DNA of 64,000 nucleotides from Microbispora rosea (lineage in GTDB: Bacteria > Actinomycetota > Actinomycetes > Streptosporangiales > Streptosporangiaceae). The translations under genes were made by a program, and so were the position numbers. The notes beneath the pieces were generated by a model. That model searched no databases. It saw only the letters and a program-made list of their open reading frames with translations, and was not told where the DNA came from. The stretch covers positions 62,001-126,000 of the forward strand of contig NZ_FTNI01000016.1 in the NCBI RefSeq assembly GCF_900156315.1, written 5' to 3'. Each line of letters opens with the position of its first letter. Position 1 is the stretch's first letter. Positions 37,994 through 47,302 of the stretch are shown here, in pieces.

Positions 37994-38346
37994 ACCACGC
38001 TCACCTCCACGGTTCCGTCGGTGACCCGAACGGGATAGGTCGGCAGGGCTACGCCGGTGTCGTCCGCGCACACGCCGGTCGCCAGCGAGAACACCTGCTT
38101 GTGCATGGGCGAGGCCACGGTCGGCTCGCCGTTCCTGGTGCCGACGATGCCCCTGGACATCACGTACGCCCCGCTGAACGGGTCGAGGTTGTCCAGGGCG
38201 TACAGCGCGCCGTCGAAGGTGCGGAAGACCGCCACCTGGCGGTCGCCGACGAGCACCGCCGCACCCCGCTCGGGCAGCAGGTCGGTGTAGGTGCAGACCG
38301 GGGTCCAGTGGCCGGCAAGGGCCGGCATCTCGTCGAGGATGGTCAT
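37990..38346 (-). CDS. nirD: Nitrite reductase small subunit NirD
   Basis: The 118-aa Rieske-fold protein lacks the iron-sulfur ligands, as normal for NirD. Core: WTPVCTYTDLLPERGAAVLV, VFRTFDGALYALDNLDPFSGAYVMSRGIVG, VASPMHKQVFSLATGVC. It partners NirB in NADH-dependent reduction of nitrite to ammonium. ATG at 38346 overlaps the nirB stop (ATGA, 38343-38346); the longer open frame is nonsense. Confidence 0.95.
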   Translation of the reverse strand: MTILDEMPALAGHWTPVCTYTDLLPERGAAVLVGDRQVAVFRTFDGALYALDNLDPFSGAYVMSRGIVGTRNGEPTVASPMHKQVFSLATGVCADDTGVALPTYPVRVTDGTVEVSVV

Positions 38347-40832
38347 CTGCGGGTCACCTCCAGTGGAATCAGCACCGGTTTGATCTGGTCGCGCTCGGTC
38401 TCGAAGGAGATCGAGGGGTCGGGAACGCCGGGGGCGTTGACGAAGCTGACGAAGCGGCGCAGTTTGTCGGGATCCTCGATGGTGGCGCGCCACTCGTCGG
38501 CGTATGTGGACACATGCCGTTCCATCTGCGCGTCGAGTTCGGCGCAGATGCCGAGCGAGTCCTCCATGATCACCTCACGGAGGTAGTCGAGCCCGCCGTC
38601 CAGGTTCTCCAGCCAGGCGGCGGTGCGCTGGAGCCGGTCGGCGGTCCTGATGTAGAACATCAGGAACCTGTCGATCGTCCTGACCAGGTCGTCGGTGGAC
38701 AGGTCGGACGCGAGCAGGTCGGCGTGACGGGGCTTGAAGCCGCCGTTGCCGCCCACGTAGAGGTTCCAGCCCTGCTCGGTCGCGATGACGCCGAAGTCCT
38801 TCGACCTGGCCTCGGCGCACTCCCTGGCGCAGCCGGAGACGGCCGACTTCAGCTTGTGCGGCGAGCGCAGCCCCCGGTAGCGCAACTCCAGGGCGATGGC
38901 CAGGCCCACCGAGTCCTGCACGCCGTAGCGGCACCAGGTGGACCCGACGCACGACTTCACCGTCCGCAGCGCCTTGCCGTACGCGTGGCCGGACTCGAAG
39001 CCGGCATCGACGAGGCGGCGCCAGATGGAGGGCAGCTGCTCGACCCGGGCCCCGAGCAGGTCGATGCGCTGCGCTCCAGTGATCTTCGTGTAGAGCCCGA
39101 AGTCGCGGGCCACCTCGCCGATGACGATGAGCTTGTCCGGGGTGATCTCCCCGCCCGGAATGCGGGGGACGACCGAGTAGGTGCCGTTCTTCTGGATGTT
39201 GGCCAGGAACTGGTCGTTGGTGTCCTGCAGCGCGGCCTGCTCGCCGTCGAGGATGTGGCCGCGGCCGAGAGAGGCGAGGATCGAGGCGACCGCCGGCTTG
39301 CAGATGTCGCAGCCGCGGCCGGTTCCGTGCTCGGCGATGAGCTGGGAGAACGTGGTGATCCCCCGGACGTTGACGATGTCGAACAGCTCGGCCCTGCTGT
39401 GCGTGAAGTGCTCGCACAGCGCCTTGCCGACGTCGACGCCCGACTTCACCAGGATCTGCTTGAGCATCGGCACGCAGCTTCCGCAGGTGGTGCCGGCCCG
39501 GGTGCAGTCCTTGACGCCCTGCACGTCGGTCAGGCCCTTGTCGGCGATGGCCGCGCAGATCTTTCCCTTGGTGACGTTGTTGCAGGAGCAGACCTGCGCG
39601 TCGTCGGGCAGGTCGATCGACGCCTTGCCCGCGCCGGCGAACAGCAGGTCGCTCGGCGCGCTGGGCAGCGGCTTGCCGACGAACGGCCGCAGCGCGTTGT
39701 ACGGCGCGGCGTCGCCGACGCAGATGCCGCCGAGCAGGGTCTTGGCGTCGTCGCTGATGAACAGCCGCTTGTAGACGCCGCCGACGGGGTCCATGTAGGT
39801 GACGTCGAGCGCGCCCGACATGGCGCCGAACTGGGCCACCTCCACGCCGAGCAGCTTGAGCTTGGTGGACATGTCGGCGCCGGTGAAGGCGGCCTGCCCG
39901 TCGAGGATCCGTTCGGCGGCCACCTCCGCCTGGGTGTTGCAGGGCCCGACGAGGCCGTAGACCATGCCCCCGGCGAGCGCGCACTCGCCGATCGCGTAGA
40001 TGTGCTCGTCGGAGGTGCGCATGCCCTCGTCGACCACGATGCCGCCGCGCTCGCCGACCTCCAGGCCGCAGTCGCGGGCGAGCTCGTCGCGCGGCCGGAT
40101 GCCGGCCGAGAAGACCACGATCTGCGCCTCGATCGCCTCGCCGTCGGGTTTCACGAGCGCCGTGACCCGGCCGTCCTGGCCGGCCTCGATCGACCGCACG
40201 CCCGCACCCGTGTGGATCGTCAGCCCGAGCCCCTCGATGTGCCCGCGCAGCACCGAGCCGCCGCCCTCGTCCACCTGGCGCGGCATGAGCCAGCCGCTCA
40301 TCTCGATGACGTGGGTGTCGAGGCCGAGCCCCCGCAGGGCGTCGGCCGCCTCCAGGCCGAGCAGGCCGCCGCCGATGACCACGCCCGCGCGAGCGTCCCG
40401 CGACGCGTCCCTGATGGCGTCCAGGTCGTCGATCGTCCGGTACACGAAGCAGCCCGGCAGGTCCCGGCCCGGCACCGGCGGCACGAACGGCGCCGACCCG
40501 GTGGCCAGCACCAGCACGTCGTACGGCTCGCTGTCGCCGGCGTCGGTGGTGACGATCCGGTTCGCGCGGTCGATCGCGGTGACCCGGACGCCGGTCCTGA
40601 GCGTGACGCCGTCCGGCACCGGATAGGTGAGGTCCTCGACGCTCCTGCCGCTGAGGTAGGAGGTGAGCGCCACCCGGTCGTAGGCCGGGCGGGGCTCCTC
40701 GCCGAAAACGGTGACCGTCCCGCCGAAGCCCCGGCCGGAGAGCGTCTCGATCAGGCGGTGCGCCGTCGGGCCGTGTCCTACGACGACGAGTCTCATGCCC
40801 TTACGGTCCTCCATGCGCTCACGGTCCTTCAT
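38343..40832 (-). CDS. nirB: NADH-dependent assimilatory nitrite reductase large subunit NirB
   Basis: Reduces nitrite to ammonium with six electrons from NADH through FAD, 2Fe-2S, 4Fe-4S and siroheme. The 829-aa chain has FAD/NAD(P) domains (VVVGHGPTAHRLIETL, VVIGGGLLGLEAADAL), BFD-type 2Fe-2S ligands (VCSCNNVTKG, CTRAGTTCGSC), and sulfite/nitrite-reductase halves with the 4Fe-4S/siroheme block (CVGSTWC, SGCARECAEAR). The coupled start at 40832 overlaps the upstream gene (ATGA). The family core begins at MRLVVVGHG (ATG at 40796), so the first 12 residues may not be needed; three in-frame ATGs lie in an 18-bp repeat. Confidence 0.95.
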   Translation of the reverse strand: MKDRERMEDRKGMRLVVVGHGPTAHRLIETLSGRGFGGTVTVFGEEPRPAYDRVALTSYLSGRSVEDLTYPVPDGVTLRTGVRVTAIDRANRIVTTDAGDSEPYDVLVLATGSAPFVPPVPGRDLPGCFVYRTIDDLDAIRDASRDARAGVVIGGGLLGLEAADALRGLGLDTHVIEMSGWLMPRQVDEGGGSVLRGHIEGLGLTIHTGAGVRSIEAGQDGRVTALVKPDGEAIEAQIVVFSAGIRPRDELARDCGLEVGERGGIVVDEGMRTSDEHIYAIGECALAGGMVYGLVGPCNTQAEVAAERILDGQAAFTGADMSTKLKLLGVEVAQFGAMSGALDVTYMDPVGGVYKRLFISDDAKTLLGGICVGDAAPYNALRPFVGKPLPSAPSDLLFAGAGKASIDLPDDAQVCSCNNVTKGKICAAIADKGLTDVQGVKDCTRAGTTCGSCVPMLKQILVKSGVDVGKALCEHFTHSRAELFDIVNVRGITTFSQLIAEHGTGRGCDICKPAVASILASLGRGHILDGEQAALQDTNDQFLANIQKNGTYSVVPRIPGGEITPDKLIVIGEVARDFGLYTKITGAQRIDLLGARVEQLPSIWRRLVDAGFESGHAYGKALRTVKSCVGSTWCRYGVQDSVGLAIALELRYRGLRSPHKLKSAVSGCARECAEARSKDFGVIATEQGWNLYVGGNGGFKPRHADLLASDLSTDDLVRTIDRFLMFYIRTADRLQRTAAWLENLDGGLDYLREVIMEDSLGICAELDAQMERHVSTYADEWRATIEDPDKLRRFVSFVNAPGVPDPSISFETERDQIKPVLIPLEVTRR

Positions 40833-40838
40833 GCGCTC
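40803..40838 (-). repeat. 18-bp tandem repeat carrying nirB start codons
   Basis: ACGGTCCTCCATGCGCTC (40803-40820) and ACGGTCCTTCATGCGCTC (40821-40838) differ at one base; a degenerate third unit lies at 40785-40802. Each unit carries one in-frame ATG (minus strand) of nirB. Confidence 0.8.
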
Positions 40839-42253
40839 ACGCCTTCCTGCTCACACAGCCAGCCGACGATGCCCTCGACCGCGTCGCGGCAGCTGCCGCA
40901 GCCGGTGGTGGCCCTCGTCGCGGCGGCCACGGCCTCCACGTTCCGCGCGCCGGACTCCCAGCACGCTCTGATCTGACCCTTCGTCACGTTGTTGCACTGG
41001 CAGACCCGGGCCGAGTCCGGCATCCGGGTGGGGCTGTCGGCCACCGCCGCGCCGCCCACGCCCGCGAGATCGGGGAACAGCAGCCCGGTGCGGTCGCCGG
41101 GCAGGGGACCTCCCCGGTCGAAGAGCTGGGTCAGCGTGCCCACCGCGGAGGTCTCGCCCAGCAGGATCGCGCCGACGAGCCGGCCTTCGCGGATGACGAG
41201 TTTGCGATAGGTGCCCTTGTGCCGGTGGGAGAAGCGGACGATCTCCGCCTCGTCCTCCGTCAGCTGGGTCTCCCCCATCGCCGCGAGCTCCACGCTCCTG
41301 GCCTTCAGCCGGGTGACCAGCCGCGAGCCCCGGTAGCGCGCGCCCTTGTCGGCGCCGGTGACGAGGTCGGCCACGACCGACGCCTGTTCCCACCCGGGGG
41401 CGACCAGCCCGTAGACCAGGCCCGCGTGCTGGGCGCACTCCCCGATCGCGAAGATCGACGGGTCGTCGGTGCGCAGCTCGTCGTCCACGACGACGCCGCG
41501 CTCGACCTCCAGCCCCGCGTCGCGGGCGAGCCCGACGACCGGGCGTACGCCGCAGGCCAGCACGACCAGGTCGGCGTCGATCAGCTCGCCGCCCGCGAGC
41601 TCCCCGCCGGACAGTTCCACGTGCCGCTCGCGGATCGCGCTCACGGTGACGCCCGTGCGGATGGTGACGCCGAGCGCGCCGAGCGTCTCGCGGAGGATGA
41701 GCCCGGCCTCCTCGTCGAGCTGGCGCTCCATCAGGTGTCCGGCCAGGTGCAGCAGCGTCACCGGGACGCCCCGCCCGGCCAGGCCCCGCGCGGCCTCGAT
41801 GCCGAGCAGCCCGCCGCCGACCACGACCGCGCTGCGCGCGCTCACGGCGGCCTCCCTGATCCGCTCGCAGTCGTCCAGCGTGCGGAACGCCGTCGCCCGC
41901 TCCACGCCGGGGATCGGCGGGACGACCGGCTCGCTGCCGGTGGCGAGCACGAGCACGTCGTACGGCTCGCGCGTCCCGTCGGCGGCGACCACCGTCTGGC
42001 AGTCCCTGTCGATGGCGGTGACCGCGACGCCGATGCGGGCGGTCACGCCGTGGTCGGCGTACCAGCGGGAGTCCAGCAGCCGGACCTGGTCCGGGCTCGA
42101 CGTGCCGGCCACCACGTTCGACAGCAGGACCCGGTTGTACGGCTGCCACGTCTCGGCGCCGAACACCGTGATCTTCATGTCCTTGTCCCGGGCGCGGACC
42201 TCGCTCACCAGGCGCGAGCCCGCCATCCCGTTCCCCACCACGACAAGCCTCAC
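40829..42253 (-). CDS. FAD/NAD(P) oxidoreductase with BFD domain, nitrate-reductase electron-transfer subunit
   Basis: The 474-aa flavoprotein is like the N-terminal half of NirB: VVVGNGMAGSRLVSEV (FAD), SAVVVGGGLLGIEAARGL (NADH), FAIGECAQHAGLVYGLV, then a C-terminal BFD 2Fe-2S domain (VCQCNNVTKGQIRACW, TTGCGSC). It lacks the siroheme domains, matching NasB/NasC-type subunits that pass NADH electrons to the molybdenum nitrate reductase encoded next to it. GTG at 42253 overlaps the nasA stop (GTGA). Origin by duplication of the nirB 5' half is plausible because the two are adjacent and similar. Confidence 0.88.
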   Translation of the reverse strand: MRLVVVGNGMAGSRLVSEVRARDKDMKITVFGAETWQPYNRVLLSNVVAGTSSPDQVRLLDSRWYADHGVTARIGVAVTAIDRDCQTVVAADGTREPYDVLVLATGSEPVVPPIPGVERATAFRTLDDCERIREAAVSARSAVVVGGGLLGIEAARGLAGRGVPVTLLHLAGHLMERQLDEEAGLILRETLGALGVTIRTGVTVSAIRERHVELSGGELAGGELIDADLVVLACGVRPVVGLARDAGLEVERGVVVDDELRTDDPSIFAIGECAQHAGLVYGLVAPGWEQASVVADLVTGADKGARYRGSRLVTRLKARSVELAAMGETQLTEDEAEIVRFSHRHKGTYRKLVIREGRLVGAILLGETSAVGTLTQLFDRGGPLPGDRTGLLFPDLAGVGGAAVADSPTRMPDSARVCQCNNVTKGQIRACWESGARNVEAVAAATRATTGCGSCRDAVEGIVGWLCEQEGVSA

Positions 42254-44400
42254 GCGACACGCTCCCCGTCTTCGGCGCACCGCTCGATGGCGGCGGCGCA
42301 GACCTTGAACTCCGGCATCCGCGACGTCGGGTCGAGCGCCGGGTTGGTGAGCAGGTTGACTCCCTCCCAGTGGAACGGCATGAACAGCGTGTCGGGACGG
42401 ATCGAGGCGTTCACGCGGGCCACGCCCTCGGCGGCGCCCCGGCGGCTGCGCACCCGGACGCGGTCGCCGGTTGCGACGCCCAGCCGCTCGGCGAGGTCCG
42501 GGTGCAGCTCCACGAACACCTCGGGCGACGCCTTCGTGAGCGGGCGGATGCGGCGCGTCTGCGCCCCCGACTGGTAGTGGGCGAGCACCCGCCCCGACGT
42601 CAGGTAGAGCGGGAACTCCTCGTCGACGTCCTCGGCGGGCGGGCGGTGCTCCACCGGCACCAGGCGGGCCCGGCCGTCCGGCGTCGCGAAGCGGTCGAGG
42701 AAGGGCCGCGGGGTTCCGGGGTGCGGGTCGTCCGCCGTCTCGGGACACGGCCAGAACACGCCGGTCTCGGCCGCGATCCGCTCGTAGGTGATGCCGGAGT
42801 AGTCGGCGACGCCCCCGGCGGAGGCCCGGCGCAGCTCGTCGAAGACGGTGCGCGGGTCGGCGGGGAACTTCTCGCCGCAGCCGAGCCGCTCGGCGAGGCC
42901 CCGCAGGATCTCCAGGTCGCTGCGTGCGTCCGGCGGGGGCGCGGCGGCCTGGCGGCGCAGCAGGACCCGGCCCTCCAGGTTGGTCATCGTGCCCGCCTCC
43001 TCGGCCCACTGGGTCGTGGGCAGCACGACGTCTGCCATGGCCGCCGTCTCCGACAGCACGAAGTCGGAGACCACGAGGAGGTCGAGCGCGTCCAGCCGCC
43101 GGGCGACGTGCCCGGCGCGCGGCGCGGAGACGACGGGGTTGGAGCCGAACAGCAGCAGCGCCCTCGGTCCCCCCGGCGTTCCGAGGGCGTCCAGCAGCTC
43201 GTACGCCGACCGGCCGGGACCGGGCAGGTCGGCGGGGTCGATCCCCCAGACGGCCGCGACGTGCGCCCGCGCCGCCGGGTCGTCGATCTTGCGGTAGCCG
43301 GGGAGCTGGTCGGCCTTCTGGCCGTGCTCCCTGCCGCCCTGGCCGTTGCCCTGGCCCGTCACGCAGCCGTAGCCGGAGCCCTCACGGCCGGGCAGCCCGA
43401 GGGTGAGCGCCAGGTTGACGAACGCCGTGACCGTGTCGGTGCCCTTGGCGTGCTGCTCGGCGCCCCGGCCGGTCAGCACCATCGCGCGCTCCGCCTCGCC
43501 GAGGATCCGTACGGCCTCGCGCATCTGCGCGACCGGGACGCCGGTGACGCGCTCCACCCGCTCGGGCCACCAGGCCGACACGGAGGTGCGCACCTCCTCG
43601 AAGCCGGTCGTGCGGGCGGCCAGGTAGTCCAGGTCGGCGTAGCCGTCGGCGATCGCGATGTGCAGCAGACCGAGTGCGAGCGCGAGGTCGGTGCCCGGGG
43701 TGACCTGCAGGTGCAGGTCGGCCGTCTTGGCGGTCTGGGTGACGCGCGGGTCGACGACGACGAGCCGGCCGCCCCCGGACCGCATGGCGCTCAGGTGGCG
43801 TACGAACGGGGGCATGGTCTCGGCGACGTTGCCCCCGGCGAACAGGACGGCGTCCGCGCGGGCGATGTCGGTGATGGGGAACGGCAGCCCCCGGTCCATG
43901 CCGAAGGCCCGGTTGACCGCGGCCGCCGCCGAGGACATGCAGAACCTGCCGTTGTAGTCGATCTGGCTGGTGCGCAGCGCGACCCTGGCGAACTTGCCGA
44001 GCTGGTAGGCCTTCTCGTTGGTCAGCCCGCCGCCGCCGAACACCGCCACGGCGTCCGGCCCGTGCGCGGCCCTGATGGCCTCGATCCGGGCGGCGACGTA
44101 GTCGAGCGCCTCGTCCCAGCTCACCGGGCTGCCGTGCAGCAGCGGGGTGGTAAGCCGTTCCGGCGAGGTGAGCAGTTCCGCCGCCGTCCAGCCCTTCTGG
44201 CACAGGCCGCCGGCGTTGGCCGGGATGTCCTCCCGCGGGGTGATCTCACCCTTCGCCACGTACATGCCGCACTGGAGCGCGCAGTACGGGCAGTGGGTGG
44301 CCGAGCCCACGGTCGTGCCCGCGGTGGCCTGTGACATCACAGGACCGGGAGCGTGCAGTGAGATCGGCATGGATCCGATGGTGCTGACAGGCGGTTTCAC
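42250..44400 (-). CDS. nasA: Assimilatory nitrate reductase catalytic subunit (molybdopterin)
   Basis: Reduces nitrate to nitrite in the cytoplasm using Mo-bisMGD and one 4Fe-4S cluster. The 716-aa chain has cluster ligands CPYCALQCGM...GLCQKGW near the N-terminus, FAGGNVAETMPPF and FGSNPVVSAPRAGHV cofactor-binding regions, WAEEAGTMTNLEGRVLLR, and the C-terminal molybdopterin-dinucleotide domain (YLTSGRVLAHYQSGAQTRR). There is no Tat signal, so it is assimilatory. GTG at 44400 has AAGGG upstream; ATGs at residues 11 and 22 are alternatives. First of six overlapping genes through to the chelatase. Confidence 0.94.
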   Translation of the reverse strand: MKPPVSTIGSMPISLHAPGPVMSQATAGTTVGSATHCPYCALQCGMYVAKGEITPREDIPANAGGLCQKGWTAAELLTSPERLTTPLLHGSPVSWDEALDYVAARIEAIRAAHGPDAVAVFGGGGLTNEKAYQLGKFARVALRTSQIDYNGRFCMSSAAAAVNRAFGMDRGLPFPITDIARADAVLFAGGNVAETMPPFVRHLSAMRSGGGRLVVVDPRVTQTAKTADLHLQVTPGTDLALALGLLHIAIADGYADLDYLAARTTGFEEVRTSVSAWWPERVERVTGVPVAQMREAVRILGEAERAMVLTGRGAEQHAKGTDTVTAFVNLALTLGLPGREGSGYGCVTGQGNGQGGREHGQKADQLPGYRKIDDPAARAHVAAVWGIDPADLPGPGRSAYELLDALGTPGGPRALLLFGSNPVVSAPRAGHVARRLDALDLLVVSDFVLSETAAMADVVLPTTQWAEEAGTMTNLEGRVLLRRQAAAPPPDARSDLEILRGLAERLGCGEKFPADPRTVFDELRRASAGGVADYSGITYERIAAETGVFWPCPETADDPHPGTPRPFLDRFATPDGRARLVPVEHRPPAEDVDEEFPLYLTSGRVLAHYQSGAQTRRIRPLTKASPEVFVELHPDLAERLGVATGDRVRVRSRRGAAEGVARVNASIRPDTLFMPFHWEGVNLLTNPALDPTSRMPEFKVCAAAIERCAEDGERVA

Positions 44401-44537
44401 CGCTGGGTCCCTTCTGTTACCGCTGTGCTACAAGGCGCCAACCGCGCTAACTTCGGCGAGCGCGGCGTGTGAGAGACCCCGTCGTCTCGAAAGCTCACTT
44501 GTGCTGTCGCCGCTTGTGAGGCATGAGCCCGGAAAAG

Positions 44538-44560
44538 GCGGGCGCCGCGCGGGCGCCCGC
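44538..44560 (-). terminator. Hairpin terminator after narK
   Basis: GCGGGCGCC (44538-44546) pairs with GGCGCCCGC (44552-44560), followed on the minus strand by CCTTTTCC. It lies in the 183-bp gap between narK and nasA, so nasA may need its own promoter or partial read-through. Confidence 0.65.
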
Positions 44561-44583
44561 GAGAGGCCGGGAAAGGCCGCGTC

Positions 44584-45954
44584 TCAGACCCGGGCGGCCG
44601 CCAGGCTCGGCGCCGACTTCGCTCCGAGTGTGCGCATGTAGCAGAACCAGGTGAGCGCGAAGCAGACGACGTAGAAGGCGGCGAAGGCCGCCAGCGCCGC
44701 CCCCGCGCCGCCGGTCGCGGAGATGGAGCTGCCGAACCCGCGGTTGATGAAGAATCCGCCGAAGGCGCCCACCGCGGAGATGAACCCGATGGCCGCCGAG
44801 GCGTCACGCTTGCCGGTCGCCAGCGCCTCCTCGTACGCGGGGGTGCCGGGCTCGACGCCGGCCACCGCCTTGGCCCGGAAGATCGCCGGGATCATCCGGT
44901 AGGTGGAGCCGTTGCCGACGCCCGCGGTGCCGATCAGCAGCATGAAGGCCGCGAAGAACAGCGGGAAGCTGTGCGCCGACATGGCCTGCCAGACGAGCAG
45001 GACCGAGACGGTCATCGCGCCGAAGTTCCAGAACGTCACCGAGGCGCCGCCGAGGCGGTCCGACAGCCAGCCGCCGACCGGCCGGATGAGCGAGCCGACC
45101 AGCGGGCCGAGGAACGCGAGCGAGGTCAGCGCGGCCTGCTCGGGGAACTGCGACTTGATGAGCAGCGGGAACGCGGTCGAGTAGCCGATGAACGAGCCGA
45201 ACGTGCCGATGTAGAGGACCGACATGATCCACGTCTGCGCCCGGCCGGCGGCCTTGGCCATCTCCCTCGGCTCCGCCTTGGCCGAGGTGAGGTTGTCCAT
45301 GCAGAAGTACGCCCCGGCGGCGGCCGCCAGGACGAAGGGCACCCAGAACAACCCGGCTGCGGCCAGCCCGAACCCCGCGATGACCAGCGGCATCAGCAAC
45401 TGCACGGAGCTGACGCCGATGTTGCCGCCGGCGGCGTTCAGGCCGAGGGCGGCGCCCTGCCTGTTCTGCGGGTAGAAGTAGGTGATGTTGGCCATGCTGG
45501 AGGCGAAGTTGCCGCCGCCGAGCCCGGCCGTCGCCGCGATCACCAGGAAGGCCCAGTAGGGCGTGCCCGGGTCGTTCACCGCCACCGCGAGCAGGACGGC
45601 GGGCACCAGCAGCAGCGTCGCGCTGACCACCGTCCAGTTCCGGCCGCCGAACCGCGCGGGCGCGAAGGTGTAGGGGATGCGCAGCGTCGAGCCCACGAGG
45701 TTGGGCAGCGAGACGATCCAGAAGAGCTGGTCGGTGGAGAACTTGTAGGCGCCGAGCTTGACCGCGACGATGCTCCAGACGGTCCACAGTGTGAAGCCCA
45801 GATGCTCGGCCAGGATCGAGAACACCAGGTTCCGCCGGGCCACCTTCTTGCCGGTGCTCTCCCAGAACGCGGGATCGTCCGGTCGCCAGTCACCGATCCA
45901 GCGGCCCTTCCTGGGTTCTTCCGGGGCCGTGCGCGCCGCCTGCGTCGCCGTCAT
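44584..45954 (-). CDS. narK: NarK-type nitrate/nitrite MFS transporter
   Basis: The 456-aa, 12-span transporter of the nitrate/nitrite porter family brings in nitrate for the reductase encoded next. Nitrate signature-like Gly-rich spans AGLGGGNFASSMANITYFYPQNRQGAALGLNAAGGNIG and the second-half GTAGVGNGSTYRMIPAIF are clear. ATG at 45954 has GGAGGAG 4-8 nt upstream. The upstream intergenic region (45955-46414) is AT-rich for this genome and contains GTTAC, GTGAC and GAAAC half-sites at about 46010-46070, reminiscent of GlnR boxes but with irregular spacing. Confidence 0.95.
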   Translation of the reverse strand: MTATQAARTAPEEPRKGRWIGDWRPDDPAFWESTGKKVARRNLVFSILAEHLGFTLWTVWSIVAVKLGAYKFSTDQLFWIVSLPNLVGSTLRIPYTFAPARFGGRNWTVVSATLLLVPAVLLAVAVNDPGTPYWAFLVIAATAGLGGGNFASSMANITYFYPQNRQGAALGLNAAGGNIGVSSVQLLMPLVIAGFGLAAAGLFWVPFVLAAAAGAYFCMDNLTSAKAEPREMAKAAGRAQTWIMSVLYIGTFGSFIGYSTAFPLLIKSQFPEQAALTSLAFLGPLVGSLIRPVGGWLSDRLGGASVTFWNFGAMTVSVLLVWQAMSAHSFPLFFAAFMLLIGTAGVGNGSTYRMIPAIFRAKAVAGVEPGTPAYEEALATGKRDASAAIGFISAVGAFGGFFINRGFGSSISATGGAGAALAAFAAFYVVCFALTWFCYMRTLGAKSAPSLAAARV

Positions 45955-46414
45955 CGCTCCTCCTGCGTCCTTATCGGCTGGGGCCGGTAACCGAAGCTAG
46001 GAAGAGCGCGTTACGCACTTTGACCATGCGTGACCGTGCGGCCGTTACATGTGCCGCACCCGCGAAACATGCAATCCACAGGCATAACGGACGCAACATC
46101 GGGTTAACACGGGCCCGCCTCTCGTGTAGCCCCTGTTTCGTCCGCGTGACCCCTGCCCGGCCCGCCGCCATCACTCATGGTCAGCACGCCGGCCGCGACC
46201 CGTACGCGGGGTATTTCAGGAAATTCCCGCGATCGCGGTAGTGCCATTCCGTGACCGGACTACGGCATTTTCCACTGCGGCATGGCGCAGACATTTCGGT
46301 TGACATGTGACCGGTTTTCGCTCGCAGGAATATCCGCGGCGGGGAGGGGGGATATCGATGCCGCCTCCCGCCGGACGAGGGCCCCCGAGGGCCCCGCGCA
46401 CTCGGGGAGGACGG

Positions 46415-47230
46415 ATGTCAGCGGTCTCGCGCCGCGCGTTTCTTTCGACGGGGGTCCGCTGGTCGGCGTGCCTGCCGGCGGCGATGCTGACGGTGCAGAG
46501 CGGGCTCGTCGCGGCGGCCACGCCCGTCTTTGCCGGGAACCGCCCGAGGCAGCCGCGCGTGTACACCCGGTCGGACTGGAAGGCCGATCCGCCCAGGAGC
46601 AAGGCCGAGGTGCTCGACCACGCGCCCGACCGGCTCGTCGTCCACCACACGGCGACGGCGAACACGGGCCCGACCGACCTCGACGCCGCCTTCCGGCTGT
46701 CCCGGACGATCCAGCGCTACCACATGAAGCACAACGGCTGGGAGGACATCGGCGAGCAATTCACCGTCAGCCGGGGCGGATACGTCATGGAGGGCCGCAA
46801 CCGCTCGCTGCCGGCCGTCGAGTCGGGCAAGCACGTGATGGGCGCGCAGGCGGCCGACCACAACGACCACACGCTGGGCATCGAGACCGAGGGGACCTAC
46901 ACCTCCTCCCTGCCCCCGGACCGCCAGCTGTCCGCGCTCACCGCCCTGCTGGCCTGGCTGTGCGACGTCTACGCGCTCGACCCGCACGAGGCCATCATCG
47001 GCCACCGCGACCTCAACAGGACCGCCTGCCCGGGCGACCGCCTCTACGCGTACCTGCCCCGGTTGCGGGACGACGTCGCGCGCCGCCTGGGCGGGCACGG
47101 GGCCGGGCGGGACGAGCCCCCGCCCCCGCGGCTCGCGCTGCCCGGCGATCCGGAACAGAGGCCCGTGCTCATCGGCGACCTGCCGCTGGAGCACGGTCCC
47201 GCCGTGGGCCCGCACGACCTGTCCCGCTGA
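46415..47230 (+). CDS. Tat-exported PGRP/N-acetylmuramoyl-L-alanine amidase
   Basis: The 271-aa secreted enzyme has twin-arginine signal SRRAFLS and cleavage near residue 40 (VFA/G). The amidase_2/PGRP domain holds zinc ligands in RLVVHHTAT (His at about 77), and in IIGHRDLNRTACPGD (His and Cys), with GRNRSLPAVESGKHVMGAQA and NDHTLGIETEG. It would cleave the lactyl amide between MurNAc and L-Ala in peptidoglycan. ATG at 46415 has GGGAGG 5 nt upstream. The Pro-rich C-terminal tail shows no domain. It is a single gene followed by a strong terminator. Confidence 0.92.
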   Translation: MSAVSRRAFLSTGVRWSACLPAAMLTVQSGLVAAATPVFAGNRPRQPRVYTRSDWKADPPRSKAEVLDHAPDRLVVHHTATANTGPTDLDAAFRLSRTIQRYHMKHNGWEDIGEQFTVSRGGYVMEGRNRSLPAVESGKHVMGAQAADHNDHTLGIETEGTYTSSLPPDRQLSALTALLAWLCDVYALDPHEAIIGHRDLNRTACPGDRLYAYLPRLRDDVARRLGGHGAGRDEPPPPRLALPGDPEQRPVLIGDLPLEHGPAVGPHDLSR

Positions 47231-47238
47231 GACGGCCA

Positions 47239-47269
47239 CGGGCGGTCCCCTCAGAAAGGGAACCGCCCG
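47239..47269. terminator. Hairpin terminator after amidase gene
   Basis: CGGGCGGTCCCCT (47239-47251) pairs with AGGGAACCGCCCG (47257-47269) with one mismatch and a 5-nt loop. It lies between convergent genes and could serve both. Confidence 0.75.
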
Positions 47270-47302
47270 AGTGGCGCTTTCGCGGCTGACTGGCGCTTTT
47301 CG

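Noticed and set aside
38518..40976. Plus-strand frame opposite nirB (820 codons)
   Set aside because: Antisense shadow; nirB is complete with all cofactor ligands.
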